This document shows, one piece after another, positions 1 through 11,363 of a stretch of 64,000 nucleotides of DNA (positions are counted from its first letter, which is position 1; each line of letters starts with the position of its first letter). The stretch covers positions 8,712,001 to 8,776,000 of the forward strand of contig CM045751.1 in NCBI GenBank assembly GCA_024760905.1. The letters run 5' to 3'. Made by a program: the position numbers and the translations under genes. The notes beneath the pieces were generated by a model. It ran no database searches, was not told where the DNA came from, and saw only the letters and a program-made list of their open reading frames with translations. This stretch comes from Plotosus lineatus. Its lineage: Eukaryota > Chordata > Actinopteri > Siluriformes > Plotosidae.

Positions 1-188
1 AAATATTATTTACATGTTATTTTTTTTATGTTTAATTATTATTATAAGCATTTATAGCATTGAATATATATTTATTGATATTACACATGAACGTATATAT
101 CAGTCGGGGGGTGATCCTATTTCGCGGATTTCGATGGTCGCGTGGGGATCAAGGTCCCAATTAACCGCGGAAAGTGATGGATCCCTGT
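1..188 (+). mobile_element. MITE family A (GGATCCCT terminus), right end, cut by window edge
   Basis: Ends ...ccgcggaaagtgatggatccctg followed by TA. Internal text (gcatttatagcattgaatat, gatcctatttcgcggatttc) recurs in copies at 29.3, 32.0, 35.5, 38.7, 42.8, 61.4 and 63.1 kb. Confidence 0.75.
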
Positions 189-860
189 ATATGTTTTCTT
201 ACAGGAAATAGATCATGAGGTTAACTTTTGGATGGGTGATGGGAAAGTTACACATCCGCTATTACGAAGAAAGAGTTTTGCAATGTGAGTCAATCTTGGT
301 GTTCTTTTTGTTAGAATCTCAAAAAAAAAAAAAAAAAAACAACAACACGTAAGTCACTACAACCACCAGCCAATGCGTGCAAACCAAAACTCTTTTCTAA
401 GTTTGGGCTTTATGACGAAGAAATCTGGCTTTATGGAAGCAATATGTGTTCTGGTCAGTGCTCAGAAGGCCAATCCCTATACCAGATTATTCAGACTGGG
501 TTGGAAAAACAGGCACAAGTGCATATGAATAGAGAACAAAGTGTATTCTACATTGTGAATCCTTAAAAATAATAGCTTCATGTAAGTATTTGGGTTTGCC
601 AGCCATTTACTCTTGCTTAAGTTAGGGTAAAGACGGGTGAGATTTCTTGTTCCTTGTCTTGTCAAAACACACCCAGTGCTTATATAATACCGTCAAGCAC
701 AAGTGGGCTGACCCATATTAAGTAATGAAAGAAAATGTTTGCCCATCTCACCATTAAATATGTACGATTCTGATTGTTTTGCTTTTGCATAGTTTGATAC
801 GGGCCCTTATTACAGAAAAAAGGGACGTGGTAGATTATGGTTCTTGTAGTACTACATTGT

Positions 861-1250
861 GGGCAGTGGCGGCCCGGTGGTAAAAGATGCTGGATCACTG
901 ATCCTAAGGTTGGGGGTTCATTTATGTATTTGTTTGGATTAAAGGCTACAGTTATGTGCAAGATTTTTACTAGAGATGTATTGATACTTACTTTGTCACT
1001 GACCCCCCCACCCCACAGTGCAGCGAACTGGGTTATCAAAGGCCAGGCATGTCTCTCACTGTCTATGGTGAGAGGTTCATGTAAAAGAACCATTGCTGAC
1101 TTTCGTCAAGAGGAGCTGCATAGCCCAAAGCATGTTTCTGGCCCGCGATGGCTGGTGAGCTGTCCAGCAGGGATTTTGCCCTCGCTAAGACAGAGCGGAT
1201 ACATGCAAGGGTCAGTGATGCCAGATGCATGTCAACACACCAGTAACCAG
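861..1250 (+). mobile_element. tRNA-head SINE (family S), third-tail variant
   Basis: The head has A-box TGGC(G)GCCCGGTGG and the start of the B-box, then ~70 bp of unrelated sequence, then the S core (gttatcaaaggccaggcatg, gagaggttcatgtaaaagaacc). The tail ends ccagtaaccag. Target duplications are TAGTACTACATT (847-858) and TAGTACTCCATT (1251-1262). Confidence 0.8.
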
Positions 1251-1289
1251 TAGTACTCCATTCCTGAGTGCGCATCACCAATTGGTGAC

Positions 1290-2200
1290 ACATTGTCTTT
1301 ATGAAGATTGTGCACCAACAAAGATCATGTACATTTTTTTCTAGAATTCTCAGCTGACAATTCTAAAACTTTCCATTCCTGAACCCTGAGGCTAATCACA
1401 CAACCCCATTTTTGTCAAGTGTCTTTAAGACAACTGGTAAAATTTCACTCAGCCCTGCAGCCTTGCCGCTATGAAGGATTCTGGCCATCCTACCGAAGTC
1501 ATTCAGTCAGAATTTGTTCAAGCCCAGTTACCATCTTCTCGAACTTCTTTGTATCCTTTGTTTATACCTCCTACTCCATTAAACTGGGGAAGTCTTCTGT
1601 CAATATTATTTGAAAGACATTGACTTGATGACTTTCCTAATTACTGGCCTACCTTCCTACCAATGCTGTTGAAACTGTCTCTAAAACATGAGCATGATCC
1701 TTTTCAAACAAAGACTGTGGAAATGTCCGTGTCATCTCCATACATGTGAGAAATTTCTTTCTGGAGTTATTTTCTTTGTAGAAGTTCTCACAGATGTTTC
1801 CAAGCAACTCGGCAAGTGTTCTGGGTTCGCCACGTAAATTGGCTGCTTCCCTGTCAATCCAACTGACTACCAGATGATTATCAGTTGAGGAGTCTGCACA
1901 TCTCTTTATCTGCTTGTTTTAAACCTATGACCGCAATTCTAATGGAATAAGTACAAACCTTTTGTAAAGTTTGGCATCTTGAACCGATGCCATTTGTACG
2001 ATTCCATTTATACGATGATGATATTAAATCAATTTCTTGGCATGCCCTACATTTTGACGCTATATTTTCTCAAGCAAGAATCAACTGCAAAGGCCTCATC
2101 CTTCTAGTCCTGTGAAGACCTATCACATGCTTTCTGCTCACTCCTTGTTGCTCCTGACCCCCATCCTTCAGCATACAAGCTGTGAGCTTACATTATAATA
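1290..2200 (-). mobile_element. Possible decayed non-LTR reverse transcriptase, antisense
   Basis: The reverse complement near 1400-1480 reads like the LINE RT motif GLSEILPVVLKTLDKNG. The remainder is broken by stops. No element ends are seen, so this is tentative. Confidence 0.3.
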
Positions 2201-2529
2201 CCATACCTGTATCACTGTGAACCATCAGATGCTCCCAGGCTTGACTCCAGTGGTGGGTCTCGGTAACCCTAAACTGGACAGGGCACACTTGGCTTTTTTT
2301 CTTTTTTTTTTTTTGGGGTGGGGTGGGGTGGGTTGTACCTTTCATCTAGCCTTTTAAGAATTTTGCTTGTCTGACATATTCTTTCATGTTTATTCACCAA
2401 AGTTGGTCCGAACCAACAAAACTCAGATCTTAAGAAAAACCTTTTTACCACAACAAATTCTTAATTCTCAAAGTTTGAAATTTGGTTCAGTCTTTAATTT
2501 CTGACGTTCTGAATACTACTAGGGTTGTA

Positions 2530-2820
2530 GGAGGGCTTGTAGCTTATCTCAGCCAACTCTGGGTTAAAACCAGGCTCACACTGAACAGCTCACCAGTCCA
2601 TCGGTCCAACACACACAATCATTCACACTCACAACTTGAGGCAATTTGGAACAGCCAATAAGCCTAATGTGCATGTCTTTGGACTTTGGAAGGAAACCAG
2701 AGTACACGGCAGAAACCCACACAAGCATGAGGAGAACATGCACAGAAACACTCTTATCAAGCCCGGCACTCAAATCCAGGACATTCTTGCTGTGACGGTA
2801 CTTGTGGATCACTAATGCTA
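2530..2820 (-). mobile_element. Fish L2-type SINE/LINE fragment
   Basis: The reverse complement shows the common fish layout: a 'pass the B-box, gtgtggagtttgcatgttctc, ggtttcctcc, cacagtcc' string, then a 'gagctgttcagtgtgagcc' end. It is degraded. Confidence 0.55.
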
Positions 2821-3403
2821 TTATTTTAAAAAAACCCATATAAGGTATGGATGATATCACCGTACATGCCGACACCATCACTTTCTGGTCCAAGAAGCAT
2901 TCAGGGTTAGAGATAATGCAGACACATAAAATTTATGACTGGCTAAGGATAACAGATACTTGCAAAGATATCTCTTACTTATATGTGCAAAATTTCACAT
3001 TGTTAAAGATATAAATAGAACATTGTCTGTTGACTAAGGACTGCAAGTTGAACAATAGGTTATATATAGATTTATTTTTTTTTCTGAGACCAACCTCACT
3101 GTTCCACCTTTAGAGGGGGACCGATATGATTTTATTGCTGCATGGCTGTCATTACAACATGGGAATGACCCCAGTTAATGGTTTGTAAGCAATTTTTTAC
3201 CTTAATCCTTGGTAAGTTCTTGTGCAAACTGCTGCAGTGACATACCATTAGTGAGATGACACACATTGTAGTTGCGTGAGGTAATGAGAACAATTTAGCA
3301 GTGGATTTCACTTGTGCTGCATGCTCAGCCTCAGCAGTGCCCAACCTCATCGAGGGCAGCGTTCAGTGGGAGGGCAGAGCTGTTTACATAAGAAATAAAT
3401 CAT

Positions 3404-3404
3404 G

Positions 3405-3456
<52 letters not shown>

Positions 3457-3476
3457 GGAAAAAGCAAAAAGGAAAA

Positions 3477-3524
<48 letters not shown>
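3404..3524. repeat. Two (AT)n microsatellites separated by 27 bp
   Basis: (AT) runs at ~3404-3452 and ~3479-3524. Confidence 0.95.
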
Positions 3525-3640
3525 TGTCTGTGTGCCATGTGAAAGCTGTTTACTTTGGGGAAAACTCCAAAAATACTTAAATCTGTTAAATTTCCCTTTG
3601 CACAAATGTTCAAAATGTAAATAGTTTCTTTGTGCAAGTT

Positions 3641-3641
<1 letters not shown>

Positions 3642-3684
<43 letters not shown>
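3642..3684. repeat. (CA)n microsatellite
   Basis: About 21 uninterrupted CA units. Confidence 0.97.
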
Positions 3685-3686
<2 letters not shown>

Positions 3687-3699
3687 TCATGTTACGATG

Positions 3700-4870
3700 T
3701 TCTGATCATTTATGGGGTTTTATTTTTTTTTTTACATGGTTTTTTTTTGTTGCTACTATCAAAGGAGCTGCTAAACTTATAATAATTATTTTCTATGACA
3801 ATAACAACAAAGAATCTCATATATCAAATTAAAGTCTAAAAATTGAAATGAAAGAAGTCAAAGTTAAATAAAATATAAGGTGAATAAAAATGATTATTTA
3901 TCAATGTAATCCTCTGTTTTAATTTGCATTAACGCTTCCTTATCCAAATACAGTTTCACAAATACTTTTAATAACGGTAGATCTTAATTTATATATTTAT
4001 AATTTATATGTCTGCCTTCCCCAGATTAAAATTACTGAAAGTTTCGAAAAACATAAGTATGATGTCATGCTCACCAGACACTAAATAGGAGACTATTATT
4101 AATAGATGCATAGCACTCACTACCACCATACTAACCTACCTTGTTTTACATATCACACCATACACAAATCAATCTTTGCCCTTTAAAAGAGATGCTGAAT
4201 GTTGTCCGAAAAATGTCCTGCTATGCACTATGTCATGGGGCTTTGGGGGTGGAGCTCTTTTGACCTCAATCTGTAAACTCTCCCTTCCTGATTTAGAAGG
4301 AATAGCTCACCCTTACTAAATTAGGAATTAAAGATTAGCTGTGCTATTAAGAAACAACGCCACCATGCAGTGTTCAGATGATCGCGGGCAAAAGCGTTTC
4401 AGTACCACACAAGAGATTTGTTATACCATATATCACTTTGGATAGTTTTCTACGACTTACTACTTGTGTCATGACATAGCCATTCCTCTTCCACATTTAG
4501 AAAACTTCTCTCATGGTTCGCCAATGTGTCCCACAAGAGTATGACAAGGTTGTCCACTTCCCATAGATCATCATAGATCCTGCATCGGATGGGCCTTGTT
4601 TTGCCACGCATGCATTGCAAATATGGTAATCCATTTGCAACATCCAAATTATGGTATCCTAGATTTTGGATGGTATCCCGGACTTGTATCTTTTGAGTGA
4701 TGGTCTAAATGTAGTAACATCTTCTGTGCATTTGATCAATTTTGCATAAAAGCTGGAAATATTCCAGAGATCTGGATATTGATACCGTTGTTCTCTGTCT
4801 TTTTTCTTTGAGTTTCTTGTACACTATGACAAAAACACATAACCAAGCAAAAAATTCAACAAATTATCCA
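3700..4870. other. Intergenic DNA, no feature seen
   Basis: AT-rich unique-looking sequence. No splice-bounded coding segment, RNA gene or transposon end was recognised on either strand. Confidence 0.5.
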
Positions 4871-4877
4871 AACAGAA

Positions 4878-4927
<50 letters not shown>
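4878..4927. repeat. (ATT)n microsatellite
   Basis: About 16 ATT units. Confidence 0.97.
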
Positions 4928-5189
4928 CATAGGATTTGTTCTTTTTCTCTGTTTGCCTTCTGAGCCAGAGATTCACTGCAAATAACATCAAGACCATCCA
5001 AATATTGTATAAATTAATAGCAGGTTGATCACAAGAGGTCTTCGTTGAGGTGTTGAAAACAGAAGTGGTCGTGGTAGAGGATGACTGGCGGTGTCGTCAT
5101 ATACATGCCTTTTCCCCAAACATCAAAGCATGGGGTGACATTACCATCAATAATCAGGATTGTTCATCAATGACCACAGGGAGGGGCTT

Positions 5190-5233
5190 GGGAATAAAAA
5201 GAAAAGAGACCAGCACCCACCACAACTGAAATG
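5190..5233 (+). promoter_or_regulatory. pth1: Putative pth1 TATA-like box and noncoding exon 1
   Basis: GGAATAAAAA at 5191-5200 resembles a TATA box. About 30 bp further on, GAAATG|GTGAGC (donor at 5234) could end a noncoding first exon spliced to the acceptor at 5375. This is inferred from spacing and splice consensus only. Confidence 0.4.
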
Positions 5234-5401
5234 GTGAGCAACACATCGGACTTCTTTGGAAATTGAAACAACAAGTTTTGTAAGTTTTGTGAATCCCAAC
5301 CTGTAATTAAACATTTTGTCATTCTTTTTTAATTCAAGTAACTAATTCTTTATTCTTCATTTTGTCTTTACGCAGCCAGTAAATTATTTCAAGTACGTGC
5401 A

Positions 5402-5472
5402 ATGGGTAAAGTAATTATTATTTTGTTCTGGAGTTTTTCTAGCCTAGTACATTTGGATGGGCTACCAATCAG
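5402..5472 (+). CDS. pth1: pth1 coding exon 1 (signal peptide)
   Basis: The exon begins in the 5' UTR after the acceptor ending at 5375 (pyrimidine-rich, ...ttacgcag). The ATG at 5402 is the first in the exon. The exon ends in ATCAG at 5472 before GTAAGA, leaving two bases of a codon. It encodes the hydrophobic signal peptide. Confidence 0.9.
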
Positions 5473-5780
5473 GTAAGAACATTTATTGTTTTGATTGATT
5501 TTGATGCGTTTTGAAAAGATTTTCTTTACTTATTACTGGTTGAATTGACTGATAAACAGTTCAAACTTCTAACAGCAAGAGATCCATCAGTGAAGTCCAG
5601 CTGATGCACAATGTTGGAGAACACAAACAAGCACTGGAAAGACAGGACTGGCTTCAAGTAAAACTGAAGACGGTTATCATACCCAGTATCAATGATTCAG
5701 AGAAAGAACAAAAGGGGAAAACCAAGACTCTTTTTTCAGATTTCCAAGCCTGGAACAGTCCAATGCTGAACTCAAGTTAA
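5402..5780 (+). CDS. pth1: Parathyroid hormone precursor (pth1), two coding exons
   Basis: The CDS joins 5402-5472 and 5576-5780 (GT at 5473, AG at 5574-5575) and gives 91 aa. Residues 1 to about 20 are a signal peptide (MGKVIIILFWSFSSLVHLDG). A short propeptide ends in the dibasic site KR at 25-26. The mature peptide starts SISEVQLMHN at residue 27 and continues ERQDWLQVKLK, which matches the receptor-binding 1-34 region of vertebrate PTH (S-x-S-E-x-Q-L-M-H-N, then an E-R-x-x-W-L amphipathic helix). The signal peptide and start of the prosegment lie on one exon and KR plus the mature hormone on the next, as in known PTH genes. The 65-aa mature form is shorter than mammalian PTH (84 aa), as in other fish. 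By family knowledge the peptide is secreted, acts on PTH1R-type GPCRs and regulates calcium and skeleton. Neighbouring btbd10 and bmal1 confirm orthology to human PTH. pth1a versus pth1b cannot be decided here. Confidence 0.93.
5576..5780 (+). CDS. pth1: pth1 coding exon 2 (KR site and mature hormone)
   Basis: The acceptor is ...cttctaacag at 5566-5575. The first base completes a serine codon, followed by KR and the mature hormone. The stop TAA is at 5778-5780. The C-terminal half (residues ~60-91) is Lys/Ser/Asn rich and poorly conserved, as usual for PTH. Confidence 0.92.
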
Positions 5781-6148
5781 CACTGTGAACTGCCTATAAT
5801 GTCTTACCTAAATTGATATTATTATTATTATTATTATTATTGTTAACTTAGTAAGTTTTATACGAGAGATGAGACAACTTCCCCTCTCTTTGTCATATGA
5901 GGCCATTATGTGCACTAATTTGCTATTTCTTTTATTTATTCACCTTTTTTGTAATATTTATTTTATTTTTCTCAAATACACAAATCCAAGTGTGAAATTT
6001 CCTATTTTTGACTGAGCAACTAGTATTAGTCCAAAATTCTAGATGACAAGGCCAAAGAAGGGCACAGCTTCTGCTCTCAGCTTCTCTGAGAATATTTAGA
6101 AATATATTTTTAAATTGTTGTTTTATTATGCAATGCTGAAGTATCTCA

Positions 6149-6154
6149 AATAAA
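6149..6154 (+). terminator. pth1: pth1 polyadenylation signal candidate
   Basis: An AATAAA hexamer lies about 370 bp after the pth1 stop and about 240 bp before the btbd10 promoter motifs, a plausible 3' end. A T-rich stretch follows. Confidence 0.5.
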
Positions 6155-6389
6155 ACACCTTGTTTTTTTTATTAAATAATAAGTGTAATATTTATATATT
6201 TGTGTATTATTTCACACTAATTCTGCATCATTGTTTGTCATGTTTGAAATATTTTAAAAGTGGTATTTAATTTTTAAAACTTTCGTCGAATTTAAAGGAC
6301 AAACAAAAACAAAAACAAAACAAAACCATAAATGAATAGTGTCGAGTTCTAACAGGCACTAGGCAGGTGTCTGAGTGTCAGTTTACACT

Positions 6390-6630
6390 TCTCGCGAGAG
6401 TTGGATTTTTTAAAAATCGTACTGACGCGGCACTGTTTTGCTGTTTTTCTCGCGAGATTTGAGTCGGTGTGAAGTTATTTCCTGTCAGCAGTTCCAGTCA
6501 TGCAGGATTGATTTTGGAAAATGCAGACGTTTATGTGGATTTTTTCCTAATTTTGATTTTTATATTCGACGACGTGGCTTCTTTAGTAAAACACTCATCT
6601 GAATATCAATGCTTATAACCGTGTGAAAAG
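6390..6630 (+). promoter_or_regulatory. btbd10: btbd10 CpG promoter and noncoding first exon
   Basis: Two perfect TCTCGCGAGA palindromes lie at 6390-6399 and 6448-6457, start to start 58 bp. This decamer is a known core element of TATA-less housekeeping promoters, bound by ZBTB33-type factors. Downstream, GTGTGAAAAG|GTAAGAAA gives a strong splice donor at 6631, so a noncoding exon of roughly 150 bp probably ends at 6630. Orientation and position fit btbd10, whose coding exons start at 14.8 kb. No TATA box is seen. The exact start site is unknown. Confidence 0.6.
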
Positions 6631-7741
6631 GTAAGAAACATCTCGTATATATAAATATGATGACTTCACTTTGTTAGCTTTGGACGGTTTACTTTTGCCG
6701 TGACTCGAATTCCTTAAAAATGTGCTAACTTGTTAGCATTCAAGCTCTTCTCTTTTCTTCACCAAAAATAGAGTTTTGGCCTCAACTGTTGAATTTCTTA
6801 CACAGCTTGATGGTTTGATGAGCAATTGTGTTATTTCAGTCTTAATTTATAGACTTCCTGGTTAACTTTTTGGGAGTGTTTTGTATTTAAAGCTGGGTAG
6901 CTAACGTTACCTGACTAAAGGAATACAGCTAACTGACTAGCTGCCATCCATGCTTAATGTTTTGGGTGCTTTTTCTTTTATTCTTCTTCTTATTATTATT
7001 ATTAATAATGACTAAAACACGAACGCAAATAAACCTAAAGTAAATAATCATTTGTTGCTGGGCGCTTGGTATGACACAACTTCCAGGATGACGTGATTAA
7101 GTAAATACGAAGCCAAGTGTTGCTTTATAATTCCACTGACGGATGATTCCAGGTTTTGTAACATCGCTGTCGACAGTTAGATGTTTAATTTAGACATTTA
7201 TATATGAGTAATGTACTGTGTAGTGTTAACTTTGCTTTTTTCAATTTAAATGTTCGGTGAATAAATTGTCATTGTTTTCTTTATTCTTGATCACGTGCAG
7301 AATTAAGCTCATGATTATTAAAGGTGCGATGTAAATTTTTTTTTTTTTTACGGTAAAATTTCGACGTGAGCATATAAAAATGATTAAAAGGAACGCATAT
7401 GAATTAAATCTTTGCTTTTCAGAAAAAGGTAAGGATTCGGAAACTGTTCGGAAAACAGACTTCCGGCCCGGCATCTGTCGGTTCTGATCGACTTGAATCG
7501 GGTGAACTGCGCATGCTCCGAACGTTCAAAGCTGTTCACCCCGTCGACAAATCAGAGGTGAAAATTGTAAACTGCCAGTCTTAATCCTTTTCCATCTCGA
7601 CTTGGAAGTTACAATTTCGTTTCGGAAAATCCTGTTTTTACAAGATGGATGTTTTTATAGGTGGTATATTTGACCGTTATTAGCAGTGGAGTGCCTTTTT
7701 GTTAATGTTAAGGATTTGGGTCTCCATAGCAACATGAAATT
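6631..7741 (+). other. btbd10: btbd10 intron 1, first part
   Basis: No coding sequence is recognised. The missing MAGRPHPYD-type first coding exon of other vertebrates was looked for here and up to 14.76 kb and not seen. Confidence 0.5.
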
Positions 7742-8092
7742 GGGGACAGTGGTGGCTTAGTTGGTATAGGGTGCTGGATCGCTGATCCTAGGGTTGGGGG
7801 TTCGAGTCCCACTCGAGTCCCAAGGTTGTCACTGTCCCCTCAGTGCAGCTGTGTTATTAAAGGCTGGACATATCTCTCACTGTCTCTGGTTAGAGGTTCA
7901 TGTAAAAAAAAAAAACATTGCTGACTTTCGTAAAGGCTGCAAAGTTGTGTTTCTGTCCCTTGCTAAAGGGTTGTGTCAGGAACCGACATATATAAAAAGA
8001 AAAAAACTATGCCGAATCAAATGTGCGAATCAGATGATTCTCTGTAGCGGCCCCTGAAAAAGGGAAAAGTCTGAAAGGAAGAGAAGAAGAAT
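7742..8092 (+). mobile_element. SINE family S with RTE-like tail, intact target duplication
   Basis: The tRNA-like head (B-box GGTTCGAGTCC) and S core are followed by the tail gatgattctctgtagcggcccctgaaaaaggg. It is flanked by a perfect 12-bp duplication CAACATGAAATT at 7730-7741 and 8093-8104. Confidence 0.9.
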
Positions 8093-8723
8093 CAACATGA
8101 AATTAAACTTGCAAGGAGTTCTGAAACGGAAAACCTTGAATAATCCTCGGATTGTGAGAACCTTCCAAGAACAATTGACGAAGTTGTGAACCTTTCTTGC
8201 CAGGTACACGAACAAGTTATACATCAGCTTTTTTTAGTTTTGTTTGATTTTTTTTTTGTTGTTGTTGAGTCATATACTTGGCTGTTTATACTGCAACCAG
8301 TGATTTTTGACTCCTAGATATTTTGACCAGATCTCCAACCCCATTCAATATTTTTTTTTTTACGGTGTGACTACCTGTATGGTACCGTATTCCTACGAGG
8401 TTTTGCTATTCGTACAGTATCTCGAAAATGAGATTTCACACATGTGTGAGCTGACATCAGTCACATGGTCAAAATGGCGACGGAGGAGCATGTGATCCAT
8501 GTTGGGGATAAGGGTTAGGGATAACGGGTTAACATACGGCAGAATGATGAACCTCATTTCCAGTAGGTGGTGCGTCAGCTACATGTGCAAAAGGATTGCT
8601 TTACGAATAACAAAAAATAAATCCTGTATGATGTCGTATGGATAGCCTCGGCTTTTTTTTAACATTTCACGTGAGCTACATTGAAGGTACTTTTACTGTG
8701 ATGTGCCAATTTTCCTTCTGCAG

Positions 8724-8771
8724 GAGATTTCATGTTTGTCTGTGCTGTTTACAAGTGTGTGATTGGTCCGA
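8724..8771 (+). other. Exon-like segment in btbd10 intron 1
   Basis: The 48-bp segment has a good acceptor (ttttccttctgcag to 8723) and a consensus donor (GTAAGT at 8772). It has an ATG-open stretch but no similarity to BTBD10 that I recognise. It may be an alternative 5' UTR exon or chance. Confidence 0.25.
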
Positions 8772-9344
8772 GTAAGTTATTACCTCTGGTGTGAGTTATG
8801 TATTCATAATGTTATTATAATACATTTGAGAGGCTATGAAAATTATACTAAAGTTAAATGTTATGGTAGTTGTTACATTTACAGAGATGGACCTTTTTAT
8901 AGTCGGTCTAACGCCAGAAACTAGGTAATTAGACATTCAAGATAAACAGAGCATATGTGTGTCTGAAGACTCGGAAGAGGTACGTTTATAAATTTTAATT
9001 TATCCACATATGACATAGTAACTAATGAGATGACAGTGGTAATGTTTTAGTAACATCAGCATAAACATGACATTCAGGTAATGCAACCAAATGCTAGGTT
9101 CTATTATACTCCAACAAGGAACTGGCGTTCTCTATGCCAGTTGGTGCTTCGCAATAGATCAGTGAATGTGTTTTTTCGTGCCACCAGTCATTTCATTATT
9201 TGCTCGGTCAATGTTTGTTGGAAATAATTGTGCCCTCGCTCTTGATTTTAACTCATAATGATTAGAAGAATACTGAATATTCTCATGTGTCCATGCAAGT
9301 TTTTCTGGTATTTTTTTTTAGGTGTTTTATTGCAGTAAACTCAG

Positions 9345-9483
9345 AGTAGCTGCAAAGCTGTCAGCGTGTTCCTATCCCTTGCTAAAGGGTTGTGTCAGGA
9401 AGGGCATCCGATGTAAAAACCTGTGCCAAATTAAATGTGCGAATCATTTGCTGTGGTGATGAAGGGAAAAAGCTGAAAGGAAA
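9345..9483 (+). mobile_element. SINE family S, 5'-truncated, RTE-like tail
   Basis: Starts within the core (gtagctgcaaagctgtcagcg) and ends ctgtggtgatgaagggaaaaagctgaaagg. Confidence 0.75.
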
Positions 9484-9939
9484 TCTCAAATCTCTCATTG
9501 CAGATGAAAGCAAATCTTTAAACAGTTTAATTTACCCCACCTTGTATGAAAAGTGAGCTACCTTTGCTCGCTTTTTTGTCCATGCACACCAATGGTTCAT
9601 GAAGTTTGTCTCCAACATGACGGGATGATGTAATTTTGGCTTGTAACAAAGAGGCTGATGCTTCTTGTTCTGTGATATCACCACTCTGGACATGTTCAGA
9701 AGTTTTATCTGTTCAAAGAATGGCCACCTCAAGATACACTCGTTACAGCAGGCTGTGGGAATCGTTCTTTTGACGCCTGACAGTATATGATGTCGTAGGG
9801 TAGCCGTGTTGGATGCAGTTGGTCAGATACTTCAGGATAGGTGTGTTTTATTAATATTTCCCCTTTCCACAACTTAGTGTTGTGTGCACAAAGGTTTGTT
9901 ACTTTACCAGATTATTTTATTGACAGAATTTGGTATATA

Positions 9940-10268
9940 CAGTCATCCCTTGAATTTCGCGGATAATAATAGACTAGACCTGGCCCCGATAATCGAAAAC
10001 CACGAAGTAGGATCACCCCTCTCATTTCTACCATGTTGTCTCATTTCTATATGTTTTCGCGTCTATACAATATCAAGAAGTGTATATGAAATGTTACACA
10101 GTTATATGCATATATAAATACTGTAATGCATTGATATTTAAATATTTATTAAATATTTACATATGCATATAACTGTGTAACATATTTTTTGATTTTGGAT
10201 ACCTATGGAAAATACCGCGATGCACTGAGACCGCAAACTTCAAGTCGTGAAGTGGCAAGGGGTGAGTG
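9940..10268. mobile_element. Tigger/pogo-like MITE (family B)
   Basis: Terminal inverted repeats CAGTCATCCCTTG and (reverse complement of the end) CACTCACCCCTTG, flanked by TA. The interior is AT-rich with 'cgcggataataatag' and 'ccgcgatgcactgag', typical of Tigger-derived elements. Confidence 0.75.
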
Positions 10269-10522
10269 TATTACCAACTTTATGTGCAAGAATTAAAATA
10301 AAACCGGGAAAAGTGAGATGAGTAAGGTAGTTTTAGTGTTGAAAATTATGAAAAGGGTAATATGGGTCACCAGATATAGGGTAAAATTACATGCTATAAA
10401 TAAAATGTTGTTCAATGGCATGCTGTTGCTCATAAACCAGTTTTCCGGCCAAGGCCACTTAACCTAACCCAGCATAAATGTTTATTATACTTTTGTAAAG
10501 TGGCATGTGTATGGTTGTAATA

Positions 10523-10827
10523 GATCATCTTCTCCTTTTGGCTTTCCCCCCTTTTTTCCAGGGGGCGCCACAGCGAATCATCACGTTTGATTTGGCATAG
10601 GTGTTTTACGACACAACCCTTTGAAAGGGGCAGAAACACACTGATGGCTTTGCAGTGACTCTTGTCGAAAGTCAACAATGGTTCTTTTACATGAACCTCT
10701 CACCATAGACAGTGAGAGACATAGCTGGCCTTTGATAACCCAGTTAGCTGCACTGGGGGGGGACAGTGACAACCTTGTGGAGCGTGGGACTCGAATCCCC
10801 AACCTTAGGATCAGCGATCCAGTGCCC
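10523..10827 (-). mobile_element. SINE family S with RTE-like tail
   Basis: Antisense copy. It is flanked by TATGGTTGTAATA (10510-10522) and TATGGTTATAATA (10828-10840), 12 of 13 matching. Confidence 0.85.
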
Positions 10828-11055
10828 TATGGTTATAATATATATATAATCGGAATACTTTTTTGTTGTTTAGCTCTATCGATAAAAGTTAACCAACCAT
10901 TCATGGTGTTGTATTAATCATAAAGGTGTTAGTTTATTTCAAATAATTTTTGTACTAAATCAAGTGGCTGATCACAAAAAAATTTGAACGGCCCTTATTA
11001 CCCTATTTCTGTGCTCTTTTTATATATTTTGGAATTATGGTCATATGTATTGATA

Positions 11056-11363
11056 GTCGGCAGTGGTGGCCTGGTGGTAAAAGGTGCTGGATCGTTGATC
11101 CTAAGGTTGGGGGTTCGAGTTCCACTCTCCACAAGGCCCTCTCTCCCCCCCCCCCCCCCCCCCAATGCAGCTACCTGGGCAGGCTGCAAAGCAGTCACTG
11201 TGTTTCTGCCCCTTGCTAATGGGTTGTGTCAAGAAGGGCATCCAAGGTAAAAACTTATGCCAAATCAAACATGCAAATCATTAATTTGACTTCCATGAAG
11301 ATGGAGGCAAATGATTTGCTGTGGCGACTCCTGAGAAAAAGGGAACAGCCGAAAGGAAAACAA
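11056..11363 (+). mobile_element. SINE family S with RTE-like tail
   Basis: The head has A-box TGGCCTGGTGG and B-box GGTTCGAGTTCC, then a C-run and shortened core. The tail is gatttgctgtggcgactcctgagaaaaagg. A short duplication GTATTGAT lies on both sides. Confidence 0.85.

Noticed and set aside
837..1253. 138-aa plus-strand frame and its antisense partner
   Set aside because: They are translations of SINE family S; the same peptides recur at every copy.
3347..3682. Reading frames on both strands with IYIYIY and CVCVCV
   Set aside because: Pure dinucleotide repeats.
7770..7830. tRNA-like A and B boxes
   Set aside because: These are SINE heads. No cloverleaf with paired acceptor stem was found, so no tRNA gene is called.
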